64,000 nucleotides of DNA from Fagopyrum homotropicum (taxonomy: Eukaryota; Streptophyta; Magnoliopsida; Caryophyllales; Polygonaceae). The notes under the pieces were generated by a model that saw nothing but the letters and a program-made list of their open reading frames with translations, searched no databases and had not been told where the DNA came from. Location: contig BSWB01000005.1 in the NCBI GenBank assembly GCA_033239125.1, forward strand, positions 15,119,447 to 15,183,446. The letters are read 5' to 3'. Both the position numbers and the translations under genes were made by a program. This document shows positions 1-12,925 of this stretch, in pieces (within the stretch, counting starts at the first letter, position 1; each line of letters begins with the position of its first letter).

Positions 1-210
1 CGTTTTGTACGACTTTTCTGATTATATGTTTAAATGAGTGTTTACGTTTATGTGATGTCTGAATAAGTTGTGTGAGTAGTTTTCCATGCTAGAAATCGAG
101 GTTAAAAAATTTTGAGTGATGCCAAAATATACTTTTTTGAGGGTGAGAATGTTTTGGGTAGATACCTTATTCTAAGTTTCGGGACGAAACTTATTTTAAG
201 GGGGTATTGA
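1..210 (+). mobile_element. 3' internal end of a Ty3/Gypsy element (element A), cut by the window edge
   Basis: This is the untranslated tail between pol and the 3' LTR. It ends with a palindromic AAGTTTCGGGACGAAACTT (about 173-191) and a purine-rich TTTTAAGGGGG (about 194-204), a candidate polypurine tract just before the LTR at 211. The same palindrome and tract occur, inverted, beside the left LTR of element C (about 37360-37395), so the two belong to one family. No coding sequence is visible here. The 5' part and the left TSD lie outside the window. Confidence 0.75.
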
Positions 211-2725
211 TGTAATATCCGGGAATTTTAATTCCATTTAGTTCCGATTAGAACCGGATTTCGATCCATTAACCTTTTCCACTTCGTCTAATGTGACACA
301 CTATAAAAAAATGCTATCATTTTATGTAACTTAAATCACATAAAATGATAGGTTTTCCACCAAAACATTAACATATTTATATACTTATACCCTTGTGACA
401 AGGCCAGATTATTCTTTTTACAGTAGGCCCAAAAACCTGCATTTCCTTCTCCACTGATCCGGCCCAAGAAGAGAAGGAGTACTCGCTGGTTTCATTCTTC
501 TCACGAGGCAGCCGTTACACATTTCACAGCTGGCCTCTTATCTCTCTCCTATCGTTAATTCCACAATTATCGCCCATATCTCGCCTCTCCTTTCTGCATA
601 TCTTCCTCCCGTCAATCCTTCTAGACTTCTATCCTACAACAATGACAACCGCATCCCCTCCTCTCGCTGCAACCACAGGATCTATCTCCTCTCGCTGCAA
701 TCACAGGACAAGCCCCGGCTTGTGACAAGAACCTGCAGATGCAATAACGGTGAGGTCATCTCCCTACTCCTCTATCTTTTACGTTGTTCTTCTAGTCACC
801 GTAGTAGTCTAATTTGAGGTCGACAGCAAGAAGAAGCAGAGCAACCGAAGCACAGCAGCGACACCTGTTGAAGCCGAAGCCAGAACCAGGATCTATTTCC
901 CTCCTTCGCCTCCTCACCGACGTTACAGCAACCGGACCCTCATCATCTCGGTCGCGAGCCAAGCCATCCCACCAGCCTATCTCTCTTCCTGTCAAGGGCT
1001 GTTAGCAAGTTGTCGATCGATTTCATCCTAATCTATGAGTCTTTTGATCGCAATCCCTTTTCCTTTCTCTGTATGGTGTAGTACCTTAGGTTAATCTATG
1101 TATATCCCAAGGGTGGATGCTTGGGCATGTCCGTAGTAGAGTAGATATGTCTCTCCTGGTTTGTGGTGTGAAGGTATACAGTTTTAGGTGAGTTTAGTTG
1201 TGAGTGTTGTCCTTGTGAGTTTCGAACTAGAGACCATCAGTTTGTTTGAATTACAGGTTATGTAGGCAAGACAGCTCGAAGTAGAGACCTTCTGAATACC
1301 TTTTATGAAAGTCTTGAACTGCTGTGTTTAGAATGGAGTTTTGGTACATTAGAGTGATCATCCACCGTTGAACTTTTCATATGTCGTAGACCGATATACA
1401 TAGTTTATGGTGTTAAAATTTGGGAATAAGTTAACGGTCGGATTTGAATCTATGAGGTCTCAAAGTAGGGCGGTTGGGCTGTTTTTCCAACAAGGAATTA
1501 TTTGGCTAAGGGTAGAAATGTTAGCTTTTACTCCAACTTTAGGAAATTATGTAAGAGTTATGGTTGAGTATTTTTGAGAGATTCTTGATCCTATGAGTAG
1601 ATTGGATATCATAGATGACCTAAAGAATTATTTCGGAATTTTTAAGAATTTATTCGAGTTTCATATTTGAAGCCGAAGTTGGACCTTAATGACTTTTCGG
1701 AAAATAGGAAAATGTGAAAATTGCTAGTTTGTAACCAAACTCATTTTTAGTAGTTAGAATATGACATTTTAGTAAAAGTTTAAGATTAAATTATGGGATT
1801 TTGGAAGTTTCAGGACCAAGGATAAAATAGCCATTTTACCATAAATCAATAATGTAATCGATTCTGTTCTAATAAGATCTACTATCTTAGAAGTCTTAGA
1901 CTTCTAATTACCTAGAAAGTGTGCTGATGCACTTACCTCCTTTGACAGGCAACTGAGTTACTACAGTTATAGAGCGAGTTGTGTTTACAGAGAGTCGAGA
2001 CTTGTATCAGGTAAGTCCTTTGGGCTTACTTAGCTGACTTCTGAATATGAGCATGAATAATGATAGTGGTGTGTGATTGAGATGTTTAGAATTATAGGTT
2101 GTGATAAATATTTATCGACCTATACTTGGCCTAAGAGTAACGGGCTGTGGCATTCTGCTCAGCTAGCTTGAGGGCGCTGGGGGTTTCTTTAGGGACTAGC
2201 CCACAACCGGTTTGTTGTGATGCTACCGGCGGAGGTAAGCTAGACCTACACCCAGTTGGATAAGGAATGGAGGCGAGAACTGTTAAGAGTTCTCGTGCCA
2301 CAACTGTAAAATTGAATAAGATGAATCACTTAAATAATAGATAATAAACGGTTGTGTGCCAACATGATGCTTGTTTATGTTATTTTGCGTGTGTTTGTGC
2401 TGTTATTATTTTTGCTTATATTTGGATAGTTAGCTAATAGTTGTTATGTTGTGTAGACGTACCACATGTTGAAGTTTTCTTCGTTTGTGGATTTCCAGTT
2501 GGATCTTGGTTCCTTTTTGATCCGTTGTTGTTATCTTATGTTTTTCGGCTGTTGGTTATTCTGGTCACATTCATAATGCTATTAAAACTTAATTTATGAT
2601 TTCCGGTTTTTCCTTATTTGTGCCTTGTTGTAAGATCTTGTTAAGTTGTTGTCAAACTAAGGTCGGGACCCACTGTGAGGTCCTAACCAGTAACTCCCCG
2701 AGCTCCGAAAACTTGGGGTGTTACA
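211..2725 (+). repeat. Gypsy LTR (3' LTR of element A), about 2.5 kb
   Basis: The LTR starts TGTAATATCC and ends GGGTGTTACA, giving the canonical TG...CA ends. It matches, in the opposite orientation, the LTRs of element C (34773-37352 and 41900-44479) and the solo LTR B. Shared landmarks are the terminal block that includes AACTAAGGTCGGGACC near 2657-2672, the CTCGCCTCC-type block (here inverted, about 2270), and a palindrome at 314-351. The short GC-rich ORFs inside (for example 792-1005) are not genes. Assignment as the 3' LTR follows from the polypurine tract on its left. Confidence 0.8.
314..351. other. Conserved LTR palindrome (14-bp perfect stem, 10-nt loop)
   Basis: CTATCATTTTATGT (314-327) pairs perfectly with ACATAAAATGATAG (338-351). 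The same hairpin occurs in every related LTR in the window: 37208-37252, 44335-44379 and 44968-45004. Its function is unknown; it could be a U3 regulatory palindrome or an RNA structure. Confidence 0.8.
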
Positions 2726-3464
2726 AGTTACATGTTATATTGTTAAAAAAAATGATGCAAATCTTTAAAAACATGAAAAAAAAAATCTTTTTCTCGTAAT
2801 TATTTTTAAAAATCATTTGTTATCCATAATTTTTTTAACTCGGTCATAATTTTGTGGATTTTGCTATACTGTATCGGTATAGAGTGATGCTGACAATTTG
2901 AGAATTCGTATAAATAAAACTAAAAGGTTTGAAAACAAAATAAATTATACATTTTTTGTCCATTAAATATAATATTTATTCCTATAAGATTAATATCTAG
3001 TATGTGGTGATACTAATTTAATCTCATTTGCTTGAATCTTGATTCCCTAATTAGTGTGTTATCAGAAGTGGCCTAAAAATCATAAAAGTTTAGGTGAAGA
3101 ATATTTAAATTTGAAATTTAATTTAATATTATATTATATATCTGATAAATAAATTCAATAATTATTATCAATATACTAAAAATCAAAAAAAAAATTTAAA
3201 ATATTTATCTTACATATACCCGTGCACGACATGAGTCCTAAACTAGTTTATAAGAAAAATATTTAACTCTAAGGATGTATTTTATTTTTTTATTTTTTTA
3301 TTTTTTATTAATTATTTTTTGAATACAGAAAGCGGTTTGGAAGGTCTATCTTTTAGAGGTAGTTCATCCTAAAGCATCCTTGCGGATGAGAACACGAAGT
3401 TTGGGATCGTCAGAAAAGGGTGTGTTGGGGTTCAAAATTCCCGAATGGGTCAATTGGTCAGCAA
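2726..3464. other. AT-rich non-coding stretch with a Helitron-like end
   Basis: No gene is seen. At 3218-3246 the sequence ACCCGTGCACGACATGAG is followed by TCCTAAACTAGT. This resembles the 3' end (GC-rich hairpin, short spacer, CTAG, then T) of the clearer Helitrons at 46353-46380 and 47178-47204, but the hairpin is degraded and I found no convincing 5' TC end. It is a weak call. Confidence 0.3.
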
Positions 3465-5900
3465 CACAATTGAACTTGATAAAACGTATATATAAAATCA
3501 TTGCAAAAACTATTACAAATAGGATGGAATTCATCATGCCAAAACTTATTCACCCTCTCCAAGGTGTTTTGTTACCAAAAGGTCAATACATGATAACATC
3601 CTTATTGCACACGAAATCTTCCATTCTTTTCGAAGTAAAAAAGTCAAGGAAGGTTGGACTGCCATTAAACTTGATATGGAAAAGGCATATGACCAAGTTA
3701 GGTTAGAATTTATTATACGCATTCTCCAGCAATTTGGCTTTAATAAAAAATGTATGGGATGGATTGAGGAATGCATCTCCACTGTTTCTTTCTCGGTTCT
3801 AGTTAACAATGGACCAACTGACCAATTTTTTCCCGGAAAGGGCTCAGACAAGGAGACCCCTTATGACCTTACCTGTTTATTTTCGGAGCTAAAATCCTTA
3901 CTCAAATTATTCAAAATGACTGCAATAACTACGACAACCATATATGATTCTCTGTTTGTAGAAACACAACACCAATCCTTTTCCTATCCTTTACAGATGA
4001 CATGATCATCTTTACCAAAGCAAACTCAAATTCCTGCCTCAGAACAAAAGAAATCCTTGAAACCTATTGCTCCATCTCTGAACAAAAGATCACTTACCTC
4101 AAAATCCGCATTCCAAACTACTAAAATCACTTCCATGAGTTGTATCACAGAAATAAAAAAATATCCTAAAAATGGGGCACACAACCTCTCTTGATTACTA
4201 TCTTGGGTGTCCTATTATTAATGGTAGGGTTAATAAGGAGACCTTCAGTAACATTAATAATAAAACTAAGCAACAACTCCGTAAATGGAAAGCAAACTCC
4301 CTTACACAAGAAGACAGAAGTATACTCATAAAGCATAATTTAGCGACCAAATCATCCTTTGTTATACAAGGATTTATGCTTTCAAGGCATAATTTGGATG
4401 AACTTGATAAAACGTATAAAATTTTCTTTTTGAACAAAGGCGACAACCATAAACCATTGATCAACTGGGATTCAATTTGTAAACCAAAAAGAAACGGTTG
4501 ACTCGGGTTAAGAAAAGCCCTTACTACCAATAAAGCTCTCCAAATGAAGTTTCTTTGGAAAATACTTGCGGACCGGATAACATATGGGTGAGAATTATTA
4601 ATGAAAAATATATGAGAAATACTAATATTTTACAATATCATCTAAAAGGATCAGCGTAGTGGCAATGGAAAAACCTTGTAAAACTCAAAACTAAGTTAAA
4701 AAATGGAATTACATGGCAGGTAGGTAACGGGAAAACCATTAAATTTTGGCAAGATAACTGAGTCACTACAACTCCCCTAATCAAATTGGTACAAAACACC
4801 AATCTCATTGATACTCACATTAAAGTAAGTCATTCCATCAATTCCAACGAATGGGATAATACCAAAATTGAAATTGAACTTCAAAATATCATCAGCCCAG
4901 CAATTAGAAAAAGAATTACGGAAACAATAATTCCAACAAATGAAACACAAGACAGGTTATGTTGGAGAAGCAGTACAAATGATTGGTTTTCCACAAAATC
5001 AGCATCGAAAATGATTGATAAGGAGTCTTGATGGCTTCTTGACAATTCTTGTGATTGGATATGAAAATTAGACACTCAACTAAAAATAAAAAACTTCATA
5101 TGGAAATTATGAAGAAACGGTATCCCAACTAAAACAAAACTCAATGAAAGAAGAATTGCAGTTACTAAAAACTATGAAATCTGCAATCACCAACTCGAGG
5201 ATCTTGTACACCTATTTATTGAGTGCCTCTACACTAAAAATGTGATCACAAAAATTGATAATACTCTCACAACCAACCTTAATACCATCAATACGGAAAA
5301 CAAAAAACCTCACGATCTCTTGTTGGAAATTAAAAATATGATCGGAATTACTAACTTCCCACGTCTGACAACTATTTGGTGGAGTATTTGGTTCTTCAGG
5401 AACAAAATCATTTTTAACAATAATACTATCGGATCAGACCATAATATCCTTATCTTCATCAAAAACCAACTCCAAAATTGGAAAAATCACATTCACGATG
5501 CAGATGACTACGAATTTAAACATAAACAAAAGAATAAAATTCCTAACACAAGAAAGATAAATAATATCAAATGGGAAAAACAAAATCTGGGTTCCACAAA
5601 CTCAACTTTGATAGATCAAAACTCGACTCGAGTATAACGTCTATTGGTTTTGTTATACGAAACCATAACGGTAAAGTTATTAGCTTGTACGCTAGGAAAA
5701 AAAAAACTTTAATTTGGTAATTAAAGTAGAAGCCTTCGCATTGAAAGCCGATCTCAAAAAAGCAATACGGCTTAATATCAAAAAGATCGAAATTAAGGGT
5801 GATAACTTATGTGTTATTAAGGCACTTCGAGGACTTTTGAATCGTCTTTGAAAAATCGAGACGATTGTATCTTACTCTAAACTGGATTTTTTCTTCTTTA
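3465..5900 (+). pseudogene. Decayed LINE (L1-type non-LTR retrotransposon): RT, zf-RVT and RNase H remnants
   Basis: Several frames, each interrupted, read as the ORF2 protein of plant L1-type LINEs. In order: the start of the reverse transcriptase with a YKIIAK-like block (about 3490) and NRMEFIMPKLIHP (about 3520). Next are LDMEKAYDQVRLEF (about 3670) and TVSFSVLVNNGPTDQFFPG (about 3780). The catalytic FADD box is degraded to FTDDMIIFTKAN (about 3990). Then come LDYYLGCPIINGRVNKETF (about 4190), a WKLWRNGIPTK zf-RVT-type block (about 5100), and an RNase H-like end reading SIGFVIRNHNGKV (about 5640). There are many stops and frameshifts. The endonuclease domain is missing, so it is 5'-truncated or rearranged. 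No poly(A) tail or TSD was identified. It cannot be active. Confidence 0.85.
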
Positions 5901-6088
5901 TACGTGTTCACATAAATCAACTAATAATGCATTTTATTATTTACCCTTAATCTAATTAATTAATTCGTTTTTGGTAAAAAATCGTTCGTCTTTAAGACAG
6001 GAGAGAAATTGGAGACTTTTATTCGCTTGAGGTCATAGAGGATTCTCATAAACAGAGAACCAACTGGATCAAACTCACACAGGGAGAA

Positions 6089-9000
6089 ATGGGGTTTATC
6101 GGCGAGACAATCGATTCAATCAAATCGATCCAGATCAGACAGCTCCTCACCCAAATCGTCAGTTTGGGTTCGTTTCTCTTTCTCTATCATCTCTTAATTT
6201 GTCAGAGCAATAGTCTTATGGATATCGCGATTTAGGGCTCTGTGTTGACGTTTAGGGTTTCTGTTTTTTTTTTTTTGATTCGTTTTGGTCAGTCATTGGT
6301 AGCTTCCATTTGGTCATTTAGTTTCTGTTGTTTTGATGAACAAAGATTAGATCTTTTTGATATCCTCTTTTTCCATAGTTCCGTCCATTTATTCTGGATG
6401 ACAATTCAAATCCTAGTTTCTTATGGAAAATTTTGGGTTGAGCGACTGTTACGTGTAGATCAATGAACTTCATTGGATCAATGTAGGAGTTTGAGACTTC
6501 AATTTGATCCCTTGTGGTTGAAGACTTTGAACTAAGATTGTAGGTATCCAAGCCTGTAAGGCTTTCATTGTTCAGTGTTGCTAGACTTTTACTGTTGTTC
6601 TCTGGATTTTAGTGGTAGACTGTCCTGAAATTCTCCTCCATTTGATTGTTTGTTAATAAGTGTTGTCTTACTGACTTACTTTATCAGGTATGATTGTTAC
6701 CTCTGCACTGATTATATGGAAGGCATTGATGTGCATCACTGGTAGTGAATCGCCTGTTGTCGTTGTTCTTTCTGGAAGTATGGAACCTGGCTTTCAGAGA
6801 GTAAGTCCTGATTGGCTTAAATGTTTTTTCTCTGTCTAGATGGGTGAAATCAGATTTAAGTATTGATGAGTCATGTTGGATCCATTTTACTGTCTAAACT
6901 TTGTGTTTGATTATAGTTTGATAGTCAAAAGATGACTTTGATCTTTTAAATTCGTTTTTCTCAGGGGACAAGTTGATTCTGTAGTTTTATTTATTTTTCA
7001 TGTTATCGCTATACTTCTAGGAACTTCTGGTAATGCCAATTTCTCCTCATTTTTGTCTCAGGGTGATATATTGTTCCTACATATGAGTAAGGAACCCATT
7101 CGTTCGGGTGAGATTGTGGTGTTTAATGTTGATGTAAGTGTCCATTAACTGTTCTATTTATAATTTGTGTATTTTTATGGTTATGCTAGTTTGAGTTCAT
7201 GTGAAGTTGTTTTTTGTAAGTCTAATATCATATAACACAGTTGGAACTCTGTCTGGTCCTATTGCCAGTGGATATAGCTTTGTTGTTGCATCTTGCTACA
7301 TTCTATTGGTTCTATTTGTATAGACTGATACATATTGTGGTTCTATGTAGGGTCGTGAAATTCCAATTGTTCATCGAGTTATCAAGGTAAAATTGTTAAT
7401 ATACGGTTCTACCGCTTCTATAGTGATGCATTTCCTTCACCTTTTGTTTTATTTAGCAGTCATAGTTTCATATAATCTATATATTGATATATAGTACGTA
7501 GGAATTTAGCACACACTGGAACCTCCCCCAGTTGTTTATGGTGGCTGTTTATCATTGATGTGCAAGTGTATGATGGATTTATCGCCTTCTTTGTGATCTG
7601 AGACTAAAGGGAGTATTAGTTGTAAAAGTAAAATCTGTTCATAAAAGTGCATGCTTGCACTTGCTACCGTGAACATCAAACTAGGAAAAATGTGTAGCAT
7701 TGTAGTTCTTTCAAAAAATTAGCACATGATTTTGAAAAAGCACTACCTTGCTGCATCTCCAGCAAAATGTATGTCCATCAACAACAATTAATCAGGAAGT
7801 AGTGTTAGTGGTGATATAATGTTTCTGATTGCATGTTTTATTGTTTAGACCAAGCCTGCTATACATTATGATTTTGCCTGGCTAACTAATAAACCAATTG
7901 TTCTACCTAGATTTCTTGCTAGTATAAAATTTCTGAATGCTTATTAAGATTTTCAATTAGTAGTGGCAGATTGTACTGTTTTGTTGTATATATTTCTTGA
8001 TGTTGATGATCCCATTGTCATCCATTAGTATTCACATGTTACTCTTATCAGGTTCATGAACGGCAAGAAACTGGAGAGGTTGATGTACTTACGAAAGGTA
8101 CAAATTACGTTGGTCATTTTTATCAAATTTGGGGTTTCATTCCAAGATCTGGATTTTTTGAATTGCAAGGACTTGATAGATAATAGTTCTTCTAATGCCT
8201 TGCCTGCCTGCATTCTTAAGAATAAAAAGTTCAGCAATGAGGTGTTTCCTTCATGATTGACAAATATTTTTTACCCTCTTCTCCACCTCTACCTCTACCG
8301 ATTCCCTGATATTATCTTACGGTCACACCCTTACTTTCTATCGGATTAAGGAGTGCTTGCCACCAACCACGTTTCTGTATGGATAGTCATAAACTTGCTT
8401 GCTGGAACATTTGGTTTTAGAATCATCTATAGAACAGGTCGCTGATATGGCTCATGCCAAAACTTCCTTACTTCCACCCTACTATTTGACATGAGTTAGA
8501 GGGGTACATCTCTTGCCCTCAGCTCACCTCTTTTCCTGATGTTTCCACCTTATTTGACAACCCAGGATTTTTGCATCACAGCTCTGCCATTGTGTCCTTC
8601 GGTGAACTCTAATTTGCTCGCCTCATCCCCTTCATCTTTCGAATCTTTCCTGAATACCGGGTGTATGTTTGGATAACTCCTGTGAATGGCTTTTCTTTGT
8701 TCCAAGTTGTCTTGAAACTTGAAATTCTGAAGAGGACTCGGTTCAGCTAAAATATAAGTTGTCATGATTGATTGCCAGCTATTGACCAGATCCAAACTGA
8801 ACTTCAGTCACATCCCTTCGACAAAAATGGATTGTAAACTCTCCATTTCAGGCTTTCTCTGGTTTTCTCAGCCAGAGAGAGAGAGAGCTTGTTCATCTCA
8901 TTGTGGGGAAGACTAACTGTTGCACTCTAATGCTTATGTATACCATCATGCACAGCCTTCTCCCAGTTGAGCTGGTTTCTCCCCTCACAAGAGCCTTGAA

Positions 9001-10040
9001 ATCTGTGATCCTTTCTTTGCAAATTGATGACAACAAATCTCGAGTCCCGACCTAATGACTGCATCTCTTGCTTCTTAAAAAATGCATCCTTTTCTTTATG
9101 GTACATTCACAACAATGAACAGCCTTCTGTTGACTTGTGTTGATTGTATCTCCATGACTCCATCTCATCACTTCCAACCTGCTCATTAGATGGATCAAAC
9201 CATAGTGATTCTAGGTTATCATTTACTCAGTATCATGTAGCCTTTTTCACTTTTGCTCTTTAGATAGATTTAGATTCTGTTCGGCTTCTCTTCTTCCCAA
9301 TTGTAGTCTGCCCCTCTTCCTTATTCAATACATCTTTCCCCTTCTTTAAAAAACAGAAAAAAGTATTTTGAAAATGTTGTTTCTTCTTAAATAGGTTTCT
9401 ATGCCAACTTCTTATGTATATGCTGACCTTTTTTTAGGAGACAACAACTATGGAGATGACAGGCTTCTGTACGCTCCTGGCCAACTCTGGCTTAACCGCC
9501 ACCATGTAATGGGAAGGGCTGTAGGGTAAGCCATCGCTGCTTGTCTGTCTTATACTTTTACCATTCTTTGTATCTCATTTTTTCGGTTTCTTCATGATGC
9601 TTGAAGTTCAAATTTTGTTTTTATAATGCGTCAGTTAGAAAAGTAACATCGTTTCATGTTAGTATGTTACTGGAATTTGTATTTATATCCGACCGGGTGT
9701 TTCTTATAGTCTTTAGCTTACACCATTTTCTCTTAATTTGCAGGTTCTTACCCTATGTTGGGTGGGTCACCATTATAATGACAGAAAAGCCTATTATTAA
9801 GGTTGGTAATTTGCTGATGTTTGAATATACTACATTCCTGTCTGAAATAAAATCTCCTTCTCATTTGCTTGTGAAAATAATTTGCAAAAAACACAACTGT
9901 GTTGCAAACAAAGTGGAAAGAGATTGTACTGCATATAAGAACGACAATCGTTTTTGTGTGTGAGAATAACAGCTTGTTTCCTTTTGCAGTATATATTGAT
10001 AGGTGCATTGGGCTTGCTCGTTATAACATCCAAGGACTGA
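6089..10040 (+). CDS. SEC11: Signal peptidase complex catalytic subunit SEC11
   Basis: This is the catalytic serine protease subunit of the ER signal peptidase complex, which removes signal peptides from secretory proteins during translocation. Eight exons join in frame to 180 aa, the usual length for plant SEC11: 6089-6167, 6688-6800, 7062-7133, 7351-7386, 8052-8097, 9438-9525, 9744-9801 and 9990-10040. All introns are GT-AG. The start MGFIGETIDS is the first ATG in a purine-rich context. A membrane anchor lies at about residues 28-45. The catalytic Ser is in LSGSMEP (S57), the His in IVHRV (H96), and an Asp-rich block YGDDRLL (D122/D123) follows, as in the S26B peptidase family. A hydrophobic C-terminal segment ends in VITSKD. 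Intron 5 is long (1.3 kb) with nothing recognised inside. No lesion is seen, so it is probably functional. Confidence 0.96.
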
Positions 10041-10445
10041 AAAGATGAAGTAATGAAAGAAAGAGTTTAGGTGTCTTCCTTTTCCTTTGTTTTCTTTTTG
10101 TGCTTCAGAGTTCAGGACTGACCTGATCCCCGGTTTTCGACTTTCTGGGAACTCTTATAGCTGAGGACCAAAGAAGCGGTTAGAACGATGATTATACTAT
10201 TTATTGTTCCTTTTCAAAGGTAGTTACTACTAAGAGTACGTTTGTTTTTTAACATGAATATAACAATCAGGCGTAGAGGGGTTTGCAGGAAAGCTTTGAG
10301 GTCTTTAACATCTAAGTGAAACCAATTCTAATAACAGAGTTTTGTTGGCAAACCAAAAAACAAACTAGTTTATAACTAACATTTCAACTTACAATTAGCT
10401 GAGATAAAAGGTTATTCGAGACAAAAGAGTTGGCGTTTGATATGC
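10041..10445. other. SEC11 3' UTR and flank
   Basis: AT-rich sequence downstream of the SEC11 stop codon. The transcript end cannot be placed by eye. No other gene is seen. Confidence 0.5.
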
Positions 10446-10580
10446 TTAGGTTTAGCTCGTTTAGAAGCAGACTTGAGCTCGAGTTGATCCTATGTTTAAT
10501 GGAGCTAAAAAGGTATATGTTTAGCTTGTTTAGAAGTGAGTTGAGCTCGAGTAAAACCTATGTTTAATCGAACTTAAAAG
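10446..10580. repeat. Two-copy tandem repeat of about 65 bp
   Basis: The blocks GTTTAGCTCGTTTAGAAGCA and GTTTAGCTTGTTTAGAAGTG each continue with TTGAGCTCGAG and CCTATGTTTAAT, so one unit is duplicated with divergence. It is non-coding. Confidence 0.6.
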
Positions 10581-11636
10581 TTTGTTGAGTGAGTTGGGTA
10601 AGTATTTGCAATAAACAAAGTAGGCCTTTGAATTTAATTTAGAAATTATTTTGGTAATTTTGATTTATACTTGCACAAGCTCAAGCCCAATCAATTTACA
10701 CAAATGTAATATCAATTCAAAAGTCCAAACCATGCTCGATCTCTTGTACCAAAAGGACCCATGTAGGCAGAGGAAAACCCTCGTTTCAAAGGTTGGCTGA
10801 CCGTCTGCCGTCGGGTAATCCTCTCCTCTAATTCAAATTGAAGCAACCAACACATCTCAAAGATTGTTCCTCGACTCCATTTGCTCACCACCAAAGCTCC
10901 ACCGCAAAAGCCCTAAAAAGTCTCTTTCATCACAAACTCAAAATCTCTACCAAAGTATCAATGATAGCGGGAATCCTAAACAATCTCCCAACGAAGAGAC
11001 CAAATCTCAATCGGACTAGGATCCAATCCGCTGAAGCACTTTGGAGTCTCTGTTAAAGAATCGATTCCGCCATTTTCCCAAGTGGTCGATTCTAACATCG
11101 ATTATCAATCAACAACAAAAGTAAGCAGAAAAGTGGGTTTTCTTCTCCTCTCATCAAAAGATGAAGCAAGATCTAGCATCTAAAATCCGAAACATCGATT
11201 TAGCAAAAGAGGAAGAATTGGGGGTTTTCTCTCCCCACACCACACCCATATCAAAGGGAAGTTAGATCTAGAATCCAAATTTTGCGCCGGTATCGATCTT
11301 TCGGTGGTTTGTAAAACCGAAATCTGATCCAATATCAAACACTGTGTGCTCTCACCGACTCGGTTCAAGAATTTGATTCAGTAACATCTTCCTTGTCCAC
11401 TTTTCTCCTTTAGTCTCACTTTCTTAATTTTGGTTCTCTGTCCGTTGAAACTTTTGTTGAAAGAAGAAAGTTTGCTTATACTTTGAACAAATTGTAAAGT
11501 CAGTGTAAAGGTGTTTACATTCTTCATGGTGGAAACCTAAGTGGAACCTTTTTTGGAATGAAATTTGGATTTCATTAGTCCGATTACCTAATTAAATTTG
11601 TATCCTTATACAAAGAAAGAGTAATTTAAATTTCAA
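10581..11636. other. Intergenic region, no gene recognised
   Basis: Short open frames exist on both strands (for example 10838-11056), but none has a recognisable motif, codon pattern or splice context. I see nothing that can be supported here. Confidence 0.5.
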
Positions 11637-11945
11637 CCTAAGGGTACCAATTTCACGGTCTAACGGCACCGATCTCGGCCTAACGGCACTAAAAATACCA
11701 ACAATGAAAACCAATAATAAAAAATAAGTTTTCTCGGAAGTCATGGGGCTTTTTTCAAGCTTTCACCCTTCTATTTGAATCCACTCAAAATAGCTCACAG
11801 CCAACAACTCGATATCCATTTACTCGGAAGTAGTGGGGAATTTCCGAAGAAGGTTAATCTCGTCCTAAGGGCACCTTTCTTGCGGCCTAACGGCTCCGAT
11901 CTCGGCGTAAATGCCCCAAAAACACCAAAAATGAAAATATTTTAT
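11637..11945. repeat. Diverged direct duplication, offset about 231 bp
   Basis: The blocks at about 11637-11710 and 11868-11940 both read CCTAAGGG(T/C)ACC, then CGG(T/C)CTAACGGC, then CCGATCTCGG, and end AATGAAAA. A second shared block, CTCGGAAGT followed by TGGGG, occurs at about 11734 and 11824. Non-coding; its origin is unknown. Confidence 0.55.
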
Positions 11946-12464
11946 AAAAATCAATCGATGAAAATGTATTATAAAAATCAAGATCGATTGAGCTAAGTCT
12001 CAATCTTTATAGTCCAAGACAATAAGTTTTTTTTTTAAAGGCAAACAAAAAAAACAAAATTGAACATATTTTTTTTAAACTAACCCGTTTTGAACAATGC
12101 TTCCCTTGTAAATCATTCTCTTAAAACCATCAAAGTTGTACACATTTTTATATCACGATACCCGTGTGCTGCAGCTTCGTCTTCTCTGCTTTGATGTTGT
12201 CTTTGGTGGTGTTTCGAGTGTTTGTCGAGAAGGAGGCGTGGATGTCTGATCGACTCCTGACGGCTCTGTTGTAGTCCAAAACTGAGGTGTCCACAATTGT
12301 TCCCCAAGTTTCTTGCCTGTGTACTTCCTTCGAAGATGAACGTTCATGCTCGTCGCTTCTGACTAACTAGATCATGCCGCTTTCCCTTGAAGACTTCCCT
12401 GCTTTCGGGTTTTTATGATGTATTTTTGTGTTTTCTTTTTCTCTCTTGTTGTGGTCCTACATGA

Positions 12465-12560
12465 CGGTTAGTACGTCTGCCGATCTTTTTCGGCCTTTCG
12501 ATCCAATAATCGGCGCGCCGTCTATGAGATCGAACCGCTTTCCGTTATCCCAAAAAAAAA
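12465..12560. repeat. Dispersed repeat, copy 1 (GGCGCGCCGTCTATG block)
   Basis: A block containing CTTTCGATCCAATAATCGG, then CGCGCCGTCTATG and AACCGCTTTCCGTTAT matches 26420-26495 (CTTTCGATACAATAGTCGG, then CGCGTTGTCTATG and AACCGCTTTTCATTAT). The GGCGC...GTCTATG core resembles retrotransposon primer-binding regions of Tat/Athila-like elements, so both copies could be LTR-PBS remnants. That is inference only. Confidence 0.45.
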
Positions 12561-12714
12561 TTTCAAAAGTCAAAACCCAATATACAAATCTGGTAGTTTG
12601 GGGGGTTTTGAACCCTTTTTGTCCAATGAACGATTAAACTTTGTTATTGTGCTGTTTTTTTTTTGAATTTATACTTAAATTCTAATTACACATAAGTTAT
12701 CCAAACTTAATACC

Positions 12715-12925
12715 CAAGTCCGTTTACACAATATGTCTAAATTCGAGTTACCCAATTTCAGTTTACAGAATTCGTAATTTACACAAATTTTATAATTTCC
12801 CAAGCCCTTTTTCGATGTACTTTTTCCATTAACACAAACCCTCTTAATTTACACAAGTCCACACGTGATTTACAAAAGTCCTCATTCGATTTACACAAAC
12901 CCTCTCGATTTACAAAAGCTCACTT
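12715..12925. repeat. Degenerate minisatellite of TTTACACAAA units
   Basis: About eight irregular repeats of (GA)TTTACA(C/A)AA(A/G)(T/C)CC..(T/C)TC occur between 12719 and 12925, spaced about 20-30 bp. Non-coding. Confidence 0.5.

Noticed and set aside
8056..8256. Open frames in SEC11 intron 5
   Set aside because: They overlap exon 5 in a wrong frame and run into the intron; the spliced SEC11 model explains the locus.
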